Under the pieces are notes generated by a model. It saw nothing but the letters and a program-made list of their open reading frames with translations. It made no database searches and was not told the DNA's origin. From positions 1-32,255 of the forward strand of contig JABDMQ010000371.1 in assembly GCA_013001365.1 (NCBI GenBank): a stretch of DNA of 32,255 nucleotides, read 5' to 3'. Source of the stretch: Flavobacteriaceae bacterium (GTDB taxonomy: Bacteria > Bacteroidota > Bacteroidia > Flavobacteriales > Flavobacteriaceae). The position numbers and the translations under genes were made by a program. Position 1 is the stretch's first letter; every line of letters begins with the position of its first letter. Positions 1 through 8,899 of the stretch are shown piece by piece.

Positions 1-2033
1 ACGGTTTCTTCAATATCGTCAAACGAATTAATCTGAAGGACCTTGTTAAAATAAAAATCCAGTGGGTTTCTAATGTAGCTTGTCAATGCCGATGGTGAAA
101 AACCTTTTTTTGCCAAGTCTTTTAAATGATCAATAATATCATCGGTCTTGTTTATTGATTTAAGTCTATTATCGATGTGCCTAACTTGAGGCGTAATAAT
201 AACATCTTCTATTTCATGTATTTTTTCAGCCTCCAGTTGAGCTATGAAACGACTTTTCTCTCCGCCATTCATGGCATCTACTTCTGTATTGTAAAGTATA
301 TAAATGTTTTTTGCTCGTTGCAGAAGATGATAAAAGTGATACGTATAGACAGCATCTTTTTCTTTATAGGTTGGCAGTCCATATTCCATTTTAACATCAT
401 ATGGGATAAAAGAATTATGGCTTTTGCCTGAGGGCAGAATACCTTCATTTACTGACGTAATGATAACAGTTTCAAAATCAATAACCCTAGATTCCAACAC
501 GCCTAAAATTTGAAGGCCTTTTAGAGGTTCTCCTTGAAAATCCAAATTTTCACTCGCCAATAGTTCCTTGTATAATGAATAGAGTGATTTTACATCCTTA
601 ACATGTTCATATTCGGAGATCACCACTTCAACCTGATTGAATACTTGCATGAATCTATAAAGATGCTCAAGGGCCAACTGATTTTCTTCTCTTTTATCAC
701 TAAGGCAATTCTTGATGTGCCTGATTATCTCTTTACAGTTTTTTATAGCGAATAACGAGTCTCCATTCCAAGAACTAAAAAGCAGATCAATCAACTCTGT
801 ATTGCTTGGGAAATTAGATTTCAGTTGGTCTAGACCAATATAGGTAATATTGTTTTTTGAAATTATCTGATGGACTTCCGCAATATTTTCGGTTTCATTT
901 ATATTAAGTATTTGACTTATAAAAGGATTGGATGTTAACGAAAGAACATGCTTATAATACAAGTTAGCTTGATCAGGGACTTTATGAATGCGAAAAAGTA
1001 ATTCAAAAAGAGAGGCTAATGGTATGTCTTTCAAAGATAGTCCCATAGTTACATTTACAGGTCCAATCTCTTCTGGAATTGAATTTAATAAAGGGGTCAA
1101 GAGAGTTTCATCTCCTAAAACAACTGCAGTATTCAATAGATTCTTATGGGAACTATTTAATTGTGACAATAATTCGCCTACATATTTAGCTTGACTTACC
1201 TTCTTGGGGACGCCAATGGTTTTTATATTTTTCTTTGATCTATATGAATCACATTCCCATTTGAATTCGTTTTTCTGGAAATAAGGCCAGTGCTTGTAAC
1301 GACGTGCAAACAAACCCGCATCATGGAATGATGAATCAACAAAATAATTGTCTATGTCCCAATAAATTTTAGCAACATCTTGATGCAGTAATTCCTGGAT
1401 GATTTTTTGCTCAGCAGTGTTAAGTGCATTAAAGCCCAAGAAGACGAATCGCTCTTTTGAATGGAGCTGCAAATAAAGCTCCAATTTGTTAACTGCCTCT
1501 CGATACATAAGCCCTTGATAAGCTGTCCCTTTATCAATAAGCCGTTTGGTCAATTCAGTGTAATACAATGGCAGTTTTTTCCAGAAAGAGAGATAATTGG
1601 ATATTAATTCTGTTTTTTCGGCGGAAACAGACCAGTGATCAACTTCTTTAATTGCACTTAAGTAATTGAAGATCTTGTCAGGAGGAACAAGGTAGCGATC
1701 CACCTCATTAAAATCCTGGACCATGACTTGAGCCCATTTGCAGTAACTATCGAAATCATGTAGTTGGTCTTTCGGAGTGTTTTCTTTATAAACTTGATAG
1801 AATTCAAAAAGCAACTCAGTATTTGAAATAGTCTTTAGGAGTGATACATTTTCAATGTATTGCTCTATACTAAGTATTTCTGGCGAGAAAATTGTTTTTT
1901 CGGTAAGTTGGGAAAGTGAGTGCTTTAAAAATGCTCCAGCTCTTTTGCTAGGGAGGATAAATACTTGTTGAGAAATGTCTAAATCCTTAGAAAGGATGTC
2001 TTTTAATACTTCATCAACAAAAGATTCTACCAT
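1..2033 (-). CDS. PD-(D/E)XK nuclease family protein, AddB-like (C-terminus cut by window edge)
   Basis: Reading the minus strand from the ATG at 2033 gives an open frame of about 677 codons that runs off the window start, so the C-terminus is missing. Near the N-terminus is the degenerate Walker-type motif FILPSKRAGAF, as in AddB/RexB-like subunits of double-strand-break repair helicase-nucleases. Further on are ITSVNEGILPSGKS, a helicase-superfamily-I-like segment, and at the cut end SPSALTSYIRNPLDFYF, the usual lead-in to the C-terminal PD-(D/E)XK nuclease domain. The nuclease residues lie outside the window. Known role of the family: end resection together with an AddA subunit; a suitable partner is encoded at 4891-8013. 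The ATG is only 12 bases downstream of the ompA terminator, and I see no clear promoter or Shine-Dalgarno site. Family call is secure; true AddB function is inferred. Confidence 0.9.
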   Translation of the reverse strand, partial: MVESFVDEVLKDILSKDLDISQQVFILPSKRAGAFLKHSLSQLTEKTIFSPEILSIEQYIENVSLLKTISNTELLFEFYQVYKENTPKDQLHDFDSYCKWAQVMVQDFNEVDRYLVPPDKIFNYLSAIKEVDHWSVSAEKTELISNYLSFWKKLPLYYTELTKRLIDKGTAYQGLMYREAVNKLELYLQLHSKERFVFLGFNALNTAEQKIIQELLHQDVAKIYWDIDNYFVDSSFHDAGLFARRYKHWPYFQKNEFKWECDSYRSKKNIKTIGVPKKVSQAKYVGELLSQLNSSHKNLLNTAVVLGDETLLTPLLNSIPEEIGPVNVTMGLSLKDIPLASLFELLFRIHKVPDQANLYYKHVLSLTSNPFISQILNINETENIAEVHQIISKNNITYIGLDQLKSNFPSNTELIDLLFSSWNGDSLFAIKNCKEIIRHIKNCLSDKREENQLALEHLYRFMQVFNQVEVVISEYEHVKDVKSLYSLYKELLASENLDFQGEPLKGLQILGVLESRVIDFETVIITSVNEGILPSGKSHNSFIPYDVKMEYGLPTYKEKDAVYTYHFYHLLQRAKNIYILYNTEVDAMNGGEKSRFIAQLEAEKIHEIEDVIITPQVRHIDNRLKSINKTDDIIDHLKDLAKKGFSPSALTSYIRNPLDFYFNKVLQINSFDDIEET

Positions 2034-2045
2034 AGGTATAAAAAT

Positions 2046-2074
2046 AAAAAACGCTCCGATTATCGGAGCGTTTT
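2046..2074 (-). terminator. Intrinsic terminator of ompA
   Basis: CGCTCCGA-TTA-TCGGAGCG is a perfect 8-bp GC-rich stem, extended by four A-T pairs. On the minus strand it is followed by a run of six T. It begins 28 bases after the ompA stop codon. The arms are symmetric, but only minus-strand use makes sense here because there is no plus-strand gene nearby. Confidence 0.9.
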
Positions 2075-2102
2075 CTAAATTATTTATTTAAAGAGTTTAA
2101 CC

Positions 2103-3554
2103 TTAGTTCTTAAGTTTAACTTCTACACGTCTGTTCTCAGCTCTACCAGCTCTTGTAGCATTGCTAGAGATTGGGTAGTCTTCACCAAAACCGTATGCTG
2201 TCAACCTCTGACCAGCGATTCCGTTTTCTACCAAATATGCCATTACAGCGTTAGCTCTAGAATCAGATAATCTTTGGTTAAGAGCTTTGCTTCCTACGCT
2301 ATCAGTATGACCTTCGATAGTGAAGTTCGCCTTAGGATACTCTTTTAAAATAGCTGTAATAGCTTGAAGGACTGGGTATGTTTCTTGCTTGAAGCTAGAC
2401 TTTCCAGTGTCGAACAAGATTGTCTTAGCATAGCTATTCAATTGGTTGATGACCTCTTGAGTTGGAACAACAACTTCTGGGCAACCATTGTTAGCTACTG
2501 TACCAGCTTCGTCTGGACATTGATCGTCTTTATCAAGAACACCATCTTTATCTTTGTCAGACCATGGGCAACCATTGTTGGCCACAGGACCTGCTTCGTC
2601 AGGACAGTTGTCTTTTCCATCAGCAACACCGTCGCCATCTTTATCTGGGCAACCGTTCAATGCTTTAAGACCAGCAACTGTTGGGCAATCATCATCTTTA
2701 TCAGCAACACCGTCACCATCTGTATCTGGACATCCGTTGAATTCTGCTAAACCAGCTTCGTTAGGACAATCGTCTTTACTGTCTTCAATGCCATCGCCAT
2801 CTGTATCAGGGCATCCATTGAATGCTTCTAGACCAGCAACTTCTGGACATGCATCGTCCTTGTCGTAGATTCCATCACCATCAGTGTCTTTTCCACCAAA
2901 CTTAACAGCTATACCCGCGCTGTGCTGAAAATGCGTAACGCCACCTTCAGATAACTCTGTGAAGGAATGCTTGTATTTAGATTGAAGGTTTAGGGCAATA
3001 TTATCGGTGAACCAATAGTTAAATCCTAATGAACCATTCAATGTTCCGAAACCTAACTTAGCTTGTTTCCCAGCTGCGTTGTTATTTCCAAATTGAGCAT
3101 TTTCCTCAACCCAAGAATAACCACCACCAACTCCTAGGTATGGTTCGAATTTTGTCGTATTGAATAAATTAGCAAGACTGTAAGTAACATCTCCATCAAC
3201 TGAATAATAAGAAGCTTCGTCACTTAGTGTAACGCTAGGGTTACCAGGGTTGCCACTTGTCTCACCTATTTTCTCGATTCTATTCAATGAGCCTGTCGCA
3301 CTAAAGGAGAAATTATCACCTAAATATTTACCTACTCTAAGAGTCGATAAAGAAGGTAAAATGTTCCAGTGGTCGTTCACATTAAAGAACTCATCAAAAT
3401 AATCACCTTGCGGTGAATTTCCACCAACAGGATATACATCAACTGCGTTGACTCCAAAAGTGATAGCCCAAGGATTATTTTGGTCTTGCGCGTTAGCGTT
3501 GCTAAAACCAATTAAAAGCAACATAGCGAACATTAATCTGCTAAGATTTTTCAT
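2103..3554 (-). CDS. OmpA-family outer membrane protein with thrombospondin type 3 repeats
   Basis: A 483-residue cell-envelope protein in three parts. Residues 1-22 are a signal peptide (MKNLSRLMFAMLLLIGFSNANA, then QDQ). About 25-220 looks like an outer-membrane beta-barrel. About 223-359 holds five Asp-rich calcium-binding-type TSP3 repeats (DTDGDGIxDxxDxCP). About 365-483 is an OmpA peptidoglycan-binding domain with FTIEGHTDSVGS and a terminal NRRVEVKL. Known role: anchoring the outer membrane to peptidoglycan. Start choice: an in-frame TTG lies two codons upstream, but the ATG at 3554 begins a normal signal peptide and is preferred. The gene has its own consensus promoter (3591-3620) and strong terminator, so it is probably an abundant monocistronic transcript. 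The fifth repeat is variant, starting WSDKDKDGVLD. Confidence 0.95.
   Translation of the reverse strand: MKNLSRLMFAMLLLIGFSNANAQDQNNPWAITFGVNAVDVYPVGGNSPQGDYFDEFFNVNDHWNILPSLSTLRVGKYLGDNFSFSATGSLNRIEKIGETSGNPGNPSVTLSDEASYYSVDGDVTYSLANLFNTTKFEPYLGVGGGYSWVEENAQFGNNNAAGKQAKLGFGTLNGSLGFNYWFTDNIALNLQSKYKHSFTELSEGGVTHFQHSAGIAVKFGGKDTDGDGIYDKDDACPEVAGLEAFNGCPDTDGDGIEDSKDDCPNEAGLAEFNGCPDTDGDGVADKDDDCPTVAGLKALNGCPDKDGDGVADGKDNCPDEAGPVANNGCPWSDKDKDGVLDKDDQCPDEAGTVANNGCPEVVVPTQEVINQLNSYAKTILFDTGKSSFKQETYPVLQAITAILKEYPKANFTIEGHTDSVGSKALNQRLSDSRANAVMAYLVENGIAGQRLTAYGFGEDYPISSNATRAGRAENRRVEVKLKN
2478..2888 (-). repeat. Five tandem TSP3 repeats within ompA
   Basis: Five in-frame units of about 81 bases encode (D)TDGDGxxDxxDxCPxxAGxxxxNGCP. 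The first three units are most alike, the last two share PVANNGCP/TVANNGCP endings, and the fifth has an extra Trp-Ser before its Asp-rich loop. The Asp clusters are calcium ligands in known TSP3 structures. Confidence 0.9.
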
Positions 3555-3590
3555 ATTCAAATAATTTAATTTTTAAGTGTTAATTATGAG

Positions 3591-3620
3591 CAAAAGTAAG
3601 TTGTTAAAATTTATTAACAA
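3591..3620 (-). promoter_or_regulatory. ompA promoter, TTG-N19-TACTTTTG
   Basis: On the minus strand, TTG (3618-3620) is followed by exactly 19 bases and then TACTTTTG (3591-3598), a full match to the Bacteroidetes -33/-7 pattern TTG...TAnnTTTG. The predicted start of transcription is near 3586, giving a leader of about 32 nt before the ATG at 3554. Confidence 0.85.
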
Positions 3621-3678
3621 AGACAAATATATAAAAATATTGAAAATTTGCTTTAAAAATGCGGAGTTTGGAACTATT

Positions 3679-4872
3679 TTAAATAACATTTAGTTCTTTG
3701 CCAACTCTAGTAAAAGCATCTATGGCTTTGTCTAAGTGAGATTGCTCGTGAGCAGCCGATAGCTGTATCCTTATCCTAGCCTTGCCTTTAGGAACTACTG
3801 GGAAGAAAAAGCCAACTACGTAAATACCTTCTTCGAGCATCATATTTGCCATTTCCTGTGATAATTTATCGTCATATAACATTACTGGAACAATGGCACT
3901 TTGGCCTTCAACAATATCAAATCCAGCCTTGATCATTCCTTCCTTGAAATACTTGGTATTCCTTTCTAGTTTATCCCTTAATCCTGTGTCGTTGGAAATC
4001 ATATCGAAAACCTTTATGCTTGCCCCTACAATTGCAGGTGCCAAAGAGTTGGAGAACAAATAAGGACGAGAGCGTTGACGAAGCATATCGATGATCTCTT
4101 TTTTACCTGTAGTATATCCTCCCATAGCTCCACCTAGGGCCTTTCCCAGAGTGCCAGTGATAATGTCAATTCTTCCCATGACATTTTTCTCTTCTAAGGT
4201 GCCTCTTCCGGTTTCCCCTATAAAACCAGTTGCATGACATTCATCAATCATTACCAAAGCATCATATTTCTCTGCCAAGTCACAGATACGATCCAGTTCT
4301 GCAACAATACCATCCATTGAGAAAACGCCATCAGTAACGATAATCTTGAACCGTGCATTTTTTGCATTCGCTTCAATTAATTGCTTCTCTAGATCTTGCA
4401 TGTCGTTATTAGCATATCTATATCGTGCTGCTTTGCACAGCCTTACACCATCTATTATTGAGGCATGATTAAGCGAGTCTGAAATTATTGCATCCTCTTT
4501 TCCGAACAAAGGCTCAAACACACCACCATTAGCATCGAAAGCAGCAGCATATAATATGGTGTCTTCTGTTTCATAGAAATCAGCTATCTTTTTCTCTAAT
4601 TCTTTATGGATGTCTTGTGTTCCGCATATGAATCTAACGGATGACATTCCAAAACCATGGGAATCCAAGGTGTCTTTAGCAGCTTGTATTACCTCTGGAT
4701 GTGAAGACAATCCCAAGTAATTGTTCGCACAGAAATTAATGACTTCATTGCCTTCGGTTGTTTTAATGATGGCATCTTGGGGAGTTGTTATAATTCGCTC
4801 TGTTTTATAGAGACCTTCATTTCTTATGGATTGCAATTCTTCAAGAAGGTGCTCTCTGATCTTTCCGTACAT
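3679..4872 (-). CDS. kbl: Glycine C-acetyltransferase (2-amino-3-ketobutyrate CoA ligase)
   Basis: 397 residues, the normal length for Kbl. It is a PLP enzyme of the alpha-oxoamine synthase family that joins glycine and acetyl-CoA, or runs in reverse to complete threonine breakdown after threonine dehydrogenase. Visible: NFCANNYLGL (about 46-55), SHGFGMSSVRFICGT (71-85), NHASIIDG, the DECHATGF segment (210-217) and the PLP lysine K244 in TGTLGKALGG. It matches E. coli Kbl along its whole length far better than the related BioF or serine palmitoyltransferase. It lies 18 bases after the addA-like stop codon, so it is probably co-transcribed. A TAACTTTG (-7-like) box overlapping that stop codon could add a local promoter. 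No tdh gene is in the window. Confidence 0.95.
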   Translation of the reverse strand: MYGKIREHLLEELQSIRNEGLYKTERIITTPQDAIIKTTEGNEVINFCANNYLGLSSHPEVIQAAKDTLDSHGFGMSSVRFICGTQDIHKELEKKIADFYETEDTILYAAAFDANGGVFEPLFGKEDAIISDSLNHASIIDGVRLCKAARYRYANNDMQDLEKQLIEANAKNARFKIIVTDGVFSMDGIVAELDRICDLAEKYDALVMIDECHATGFIGETGRGTLEEKNVMGRIDIITGTLGKALGGAMGGYTTGKKEIIDMLRQRSRPYLFSNSLAPAIVGASIKVFDMISNDTGLRDKLERNTKYFKEGMIKAGFDIVEGQSAIVPVMLYDDKLSQEMANMMLEEGIYVVGFFFPVVPKGKARIRIQLSAAHEQSHLDKAIDAFTRVGKELNVI

Positions 4873-4890
4873 AAGGAGTTTTTTACAAAG

Positions 4891-7800
4891 TTAAAGTTCT
4901 TTTATTTCAATATCTTGATCAATGTAGATCAAGATACGTTTCTTCACTTCAATTCCCATCGATTCGATGATATCTGAATACGTTATCAATTGTTGTTCAT
5001 GTTTTTTATCAAATGCCCCTGTCTTATAATCTATCAAAATGGCATTCTTGTTCTTGTCGAGAACTAATCTATCCGGTCTTACGATCATGCCATTAGCAGA
5101 TATTATATCTCGCTCATTGAATATATCTACCCCATCCGAATAAAATTGACTCAATTCTGGATGGTTTATAATAGAAAGCATAAGTGGTTTCAAGGCTTTT
5201 GCCTGATCAATGTCAATAGTGCCTTCGCCTAGCGCATCATTAATAACAAAATCAATATCGGTTACACCCATGACTCTAGCCATAAGGTCATGTACGAGAT
5301 TTCCTTTTTCGATGGCTGCTCCTTGCGACGTATCCCATAAATAGCCCGATTTTGTGTTTATGTTTACTTTATTTTTATATGAAATGAATTTCTTTGATTG
5401 CAAGCTGCTTTTAACAGGTTTAGAAGGTCTGTTTTGTCTCAAAGGGTTTCCGAAAGAGTAAGAGTACTTTGCATCAGACCATTTTCCAATTGATTGCAAA
5501 TAGCTTTTGAAAAATCCTGAATAATCCTTAGGAGATTCATTTGTTGTTATTTCCTTGCCTTTGCTTGATAGGATATGCAATTGTTCAATGGCCCGCGTCA
5601 ATGTCACATATAATAAATTTATATTATCCAGTTCCAACTCCGCTTGTCGACGCTCATATATTGCCCTGCCTTCATCCCCAAATTCAGCAAGGTTGCTATT
5701 ATAATTGAGAAGAGTGTTTGAGAATCCGTTGTATTGATCCTTGTCAATCGGAAACCACACCCTAGGCTCTCTTTCCTTGTATATGTTTAGGTCAGCATAA
5801 GGAAAAATCACCAAAGGAAATTCCAATCCTTTAGATTTATGAATGGTCATGACCTGTACTGCATTCCTTCCTTCGGGTACAGTAATACTCAAATCGTCCT
5901 TCTTCTTCTCCCAATATTCCAGAAAACCCATAATGCTGGAAGATTTCTTCTGAGAATAATCCATAACAGCATCCAAATAAAACTGGACATAAGCATCGGA
6001 TTCGGATACAAGCTTGAACTTCCTGACAATGCTCTCCACCGCATCATAAAGCGATAATTGCAAAATGTCATTGAAGTCAAAACTGATTTCGTAAGATTCC
6101 AGCATTTTAGAGAATTCCCTGAATGTGAGTGGCAATCCATTTATCATGAAAGCATGCTTATCATCTACATGCAGATGATCGGAAATAAAATAAAGGATGT
6201 TAGCCTTTAGCTCATCATTCGTTGGCTGTAATGAGAACTTAAGGACGTTTGTCAAGAACTGGATTTCGGGAGAATTATTTATAAGCAAGGTCTCAGAGGA
6301 TATGATATCGATTCCTATTTCAGTTAAATGAGATGATATTGCTAAGCCTTCTTTTTTCTTTCGGACCAATACACAAATTTCATTTAGTTCAAATCCATTG
6401 TCAAGGGCATCCTTTATAGTCTGACCTACAGCTTTGGAGTATAGCTCGTCCCTCGATTCTTCCTCTTCTAGATCCAGGAAATCGACCTTAACAAATCCTT
6501 CTTCTGGAAAATGCTTGTTTTGTGCAGCATTATAGTAGAGCTCTTTATGTGCATCATCTGCAAAAGCGAAAGAGGACAAATGAGCAAAAAATGAATTATT
6601 GAAATCTACGATGTTCCTATAACTACGATAATTGGTTGGTAGAGCATAAATTTTCTTTTCAACTTGAAATGGATTGACATCGTTGATAAGTTCCATAAAA
6701 AGCTCTGGTTTGCCACCTCTCCATCTATATATGGCTTGCTTGGCATCGCCTACTATCATGGCACTACCATTTTCACTTGATAGGCGATTGTCAATTAATG
6801 GAATTAAGTTTTCCCATTGCATGATAGATGTGTCCTGAAACTCATCTATGAAATAATGCCTGAATTTTTCGCCCAATCTCTCATAGATGAAAGGTGTAGG
6901 TTGGTTCTTGATTTCTTCATGGATGATCTTGTTGAATTCTGAAATCAATAATAAATTCTTTTCTTCTTTGATTGCCTCTAATTCTGAATTTATTGCGTTA
7001 ATAACCGATAATGGTGTTAGGTTTCTGTAGAAATTATTATAGAAACGAAGCAAATACAAAAGTTCTCTTGTCCTTTGAAATGCCGTATTTATACGTGGTT
7101 GAATTTCTTCAATAGTTGATGCGATATCTCCTGAAACTCTTTTTGGGTACAATGTTTTAGACCCAAGGTCTTCTTGCCATTTAGCCTCAAGGTTAACATC
7201 GAATTTCTTGGCAGTGAGATTACTGAAATATTTTGGCAAATAACCTCCAGAAAAATCACTTGCCTCCAATCCGTTTGCTTCAATAAGTGCGAGAACCTCT
7301 TTGGCCATTTCGACAAGAAAGGCCTCTGAATCTACTTTTCTTGATCTAATGGTCTGTTTTAGTATATCAAAATCCCCAAGATTTTTCTCCTTTAATTTAA
7401 GAAGGAATGGTAAGTCATTCTCATTTACCAATAGCTTTGCTATTTTATTGAAATCGAAAGCTATGTCCCAACTTTTTTCATCATCTGCTTTTTCCAAAGC
7501 AAAGTCGACAAGTACCTGTGTAAGCTTCTTGTCACTACCTGCCTTGGATATCAAGTTGTCGACAGCTTCAGAAAGCAGATTTTCTGTATCCAATTCTACT
7601 TCGAAATTCAGGGGGATTTTTAAATCGAAAGCAAAGGTCCTTATGACTTTGTGTGTAAACTTATCTATAGTTGATATATCAAAAGCTGAATAGTTATGTA
7701 ATATGGCGTTCAATGTCCGCTTTGATCTTTCATGAAGGTCCCTAGCGTCCATATTCAATTCCTCACAAATTACCTTGAACGTGCTATCTGACATTTCTAA

Positions 7801-8013
7801 AATGGTCTCCTGCGAAAAAAGCAGCAATTTCTCGATTATTCGATTTTTCATTTCAGCAACAGCCTTATTCGTAAAGGTCAGGGAAAGAATATTCTTGAAA
7901 ATATCAGACTTACTTGTGCTTAAGAGTAATTTGAGATATTCCTTGACAAGGGTAAAGGTTTTGCCACTTCCCGCTGAGGCATTATATACATTGAAGAAAG
8001 AGGTTTTTTGCAC
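4891..8013 (-). CDS. UvrD/Rep-family helicase with C-terminal nuclease (AddA-like)
   Basis: 1040 residues. The N-terminus carries Walker A (NASAGSGKTF, K18) and LSLTFTNKAVAEM. Walker B is FIDEFQDTS (388-396). These are followed by GDAKQAIYRWRGG, the NYRS motif, VMTIHKSKGLEFPLVI and the arginine-finger region LLYVTLTRA. The C-terminus has a RecB-type nuclease signature: D981, then ILIDYKTG with D995 and K997. This is the AddA layout of helicase plus nuclease for resection of double-strand breaks. The probable partner is the AddB-like gene at 1-2033. The start is GTG at 8013, forced because an in-frame TAA lies directly before it and no ATG occurs before the Walker A motif. It reads divergently from the superoxide dismutase gene. 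Confidence 0.94.
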   Translation of the reverse strand: MQKTSFFNVYNASAGSGKTFTLVKEYLKLLLSTSKSDIFKNILSLTFTNKAVAEMKNRIIEKLLLFSQETILEMSDSTFKVICEELNMDARDLHERSKRTLNAILHNYSAFDISTIDKFTHKVIRTFAFDLKIPLNFEVELDTENLLSEAVDNLISKAGSDKKLTQVLVDFALEKADDEKSWDIAFDFNKIAKLLVNENDLPFLLKLKEKNLGDFDILKQTIRSRKVDSEAFLVEMAKEVLALIEANGLEASDFSGGYLPKYFSNLTAKKFDVNLEAKWQEDLGSKTLYPKRVSGDIASTIEEIQPRINTAFQRTRELLYLLRFYNNFYRNLTPLSVINAINSELEAIKEEKNLLLISEFNKIIHEEIKNQPTPFIYERLGEKFRHYFIDEFQDTSIMQWENLIPLIDNRLSSENGSAMIVGDAKQAIYRWRGGKPELFMELINDVNPFQVEKKIYALPTNYRSYRNIVDFNNSFFAHLSSFAFADDAHKELYYNAAQNKHFPEEGFVKVDFLDLEEEESRDELYSKAVGQTIKDALDNGFELNEICVLVRKKKEGLAISSHLTEIGIDIISSETLLINNSPEIQFLTNVLKFSLQPTNDELKANILYFISDHLHVDDKHAFMINGLPLTFREFSKMLESYEISFDFNDILQLSLYDAVESIVRKFKLVSESDAYVQFYLDAVMDYSQKKSSSIMGFLEYWEKKKDDLSITVPEGRNAVQVMTIHKSKGLEFPLVIFPYADLNIYKEREPRVWFPIDKDQYNGFSNTLLNYNSNLAEFGDEGRAIYERRQAELELDNINLLYVTLTRAIEQLHILSSKGKEITTNESPKDYSGFFKSYLQSIGKWSDAKYSYSFGNPLRQNRPSKPVKSSLQSKKFISYKNKVNINTKSGYLWDTSQGAAIEKGNLVHDLMARVMGVTDIDFVINDALGEGTIDIDQAKALKPLMLSIINHPELSQFYSDGVDIFNERDIISANGMIVRPDRLVLDKNKNAILIDYKTGAFDKKHEQQLITYSDIIESMGIEVKKRILIYIDQDIEIKEL

Positions 8014-8069
8014 TTAGGAATTTTTAAACAAGATAAAAACTATCAATGATCTTATAGCTATTTATTATT

Positions 8070-8099
8070 TTTAATTGGCCTGTTTAATCAGTAAATTTG
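8070..8099 (+). promoter_or_regulatory. Probable sod promoter
   Basis: TAAATTTG (8092-8099) fully matches the -7 pattern TAnnTTTG. At the 19-nt spacing lies TTT (8070-8072), one base off the expected TTG. Transcription would start near 8104, giving a leader of about 30 nt. Confidence 0.6.
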
Positions 8100-8132
8100 A
8101 TGTAAATAATATTAATCTATAAATCAAGAACT

Positions 8133-8741
8133 ATGGCTTTCGAATTACCGAAATTGAAATACGCTTACGACGCACTCGAACCACATATAGATGCCAGAAC
8201 CATGGAAATACACCACTCTAAGCATCATAATGGATATACTACTAAACTTAACGCAGCGATAGAGGGAACTGGACTAGAAGGAAAGTCAATTGAATCGATT
8301 CTTGAAGATCTTGACATGAACAATAAAGCGGTTAGGAATAATGGCGGTGGTTATTATAATCATTCTCTTTTTTGGGAGGTCATGAACCCGGAAGGTAAAG
8401 GAAGGTTGTCTGGTGAATTGAAAGATGCAATCGAGGGAGCCTTTGGTTCTTTTGATAATTTCAAGGAGGCTTTCAGTAAAGCGGCAGCTACACAATTCGG
8501 ATCAGGTTGGGCATGGCTTTGCGCCCACAGAGGTGGCAAGGTTGAGATTTGTTCGACACCGAACCAAGACAATCCTTTAATGCCAAAGGTAGGTTGCGGC
8601 GGAACACCGATATTAGGATTGGATGTTTGGGAACATGCATATTACTTGAACTATCAAAACAGGAGGCCAGATTATATTGAAGCCTTCTTTAGTGTCATTA
8701 ATTGGAATGAAGTTGAAAGGCGATACGCAGAAGTTAAATAA
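8133..8741 (+). CDS. sodA: Superoxide dismutase, Mn/Fe family (Mn-type features)
   Basis: 202 residues, normal length. It converts superoxide to oxygen and hydrogen peroxide in the cytoplasm (no signal peptide). The four metal ligands are visible: H27 (EIHHSKHH), H77 (GGGYYNHSLFW), D164 and H168 (GLDVWEHAYY). The Gly-Gly-Gly before H77 and Gln145 in STPNQDNPLM are placed as in Mn enzymes such as E. coli SodA, rather than the Gln-helix arrangement of Fe enzymes. Metal use cannot be fixed from sequence alone, and cambialistic activity is possible. The gene is monocistronic, with a -7 box upstream and a strong terminator 15 bases after the stop codon. Confidence 0.97.
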   Translation: MAFELPKLKYAYDALEPHIDARTMEIHHSKHHNGYTTKLNAAIEGTGLEGKSIESILEDLDMNNKAVRNNGGGYYNHSLFWEVMNPEGKGRLSGELKDAIEGAFGSFDNFKEAFSKAAATQFGSGWAWLCAHRGGKVEICSTPNQDNPLMPKVGCGGTPILGLDVWEHAYYLNYQNRRPDYIEAFFSVINWNEVERRYAEVK

Positions 8742-8756
8742 TTCTTCAGGTCCATA

Positions 8757-8796
8757 AACAACAAAAGGCCAGCTAGACAGCTGGCCTTTTGTTGTT
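8757..8796 (+). terminator. Intrinsic terminator of sod
   Basis: A perfect 18-bp inverted repeat: AACAACAAAAGGCCAGCT (8757-8774), loop AGAC, then its exact complement (8779-8796), followed by TT and AT-rich sequence. It begins 15 bases after the sod stop codon. Confidence 0.92.
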
Positions 8797-8826
8797 TTAT
8801 ATATCAGTGTAAAGGTTCTTAAAATG

Positions 8827-8899
8827 AAAAAAGGTGAACGAGAGTTCACCTTTTTTGCCCCAAATCTACCATGAACTTAACCTACTTATGTTATGGTGA
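8827..8899 (-). repeat. Duplicated 73-75-bp hairpin element, copy A (candidate small RNA)
   Basis: Two parts. 8827-8856 is a terminator-type hairpin: A6, GGTGAAC, GAGA, GTTCACC, T6. 8857-8899 is a 43-base block identical in copy B. The block can fold into a second stem-loop (8868-8897) with ACCAT/ATGGT, AAC/GTT and TAA/TTA pairs around a five-base loop. On the minus strand the block comes first and the terminator last, the order expected of a short stand-alone RNA. A -7-like TATATTAG (8902-8909) sits two bases before the block. Plus-strand use is not excluded. That it is a repeat is certain; that it is an RNA gene is inferred. Confidence 0.85.

Noticed and set aside
177..1194. Plus-strand frames of 84 and 68 codons at the left end
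   Set aside because: They lie opposite the continuous AddB-like frame, which has clear family motifs.
2364..2868. Two plus-strand frames of 104 and 128 codons opposite ompA
   Set aside because: They mirror the TSP3 repeat tract on the other strand; their repetitive translations are a by-product of the repeats.
8613..8849. 78-codon minus-strand frame across the sod end
   Set aside because: It runs through the sod terminator and part of repeat copy A and has no family resemblance.
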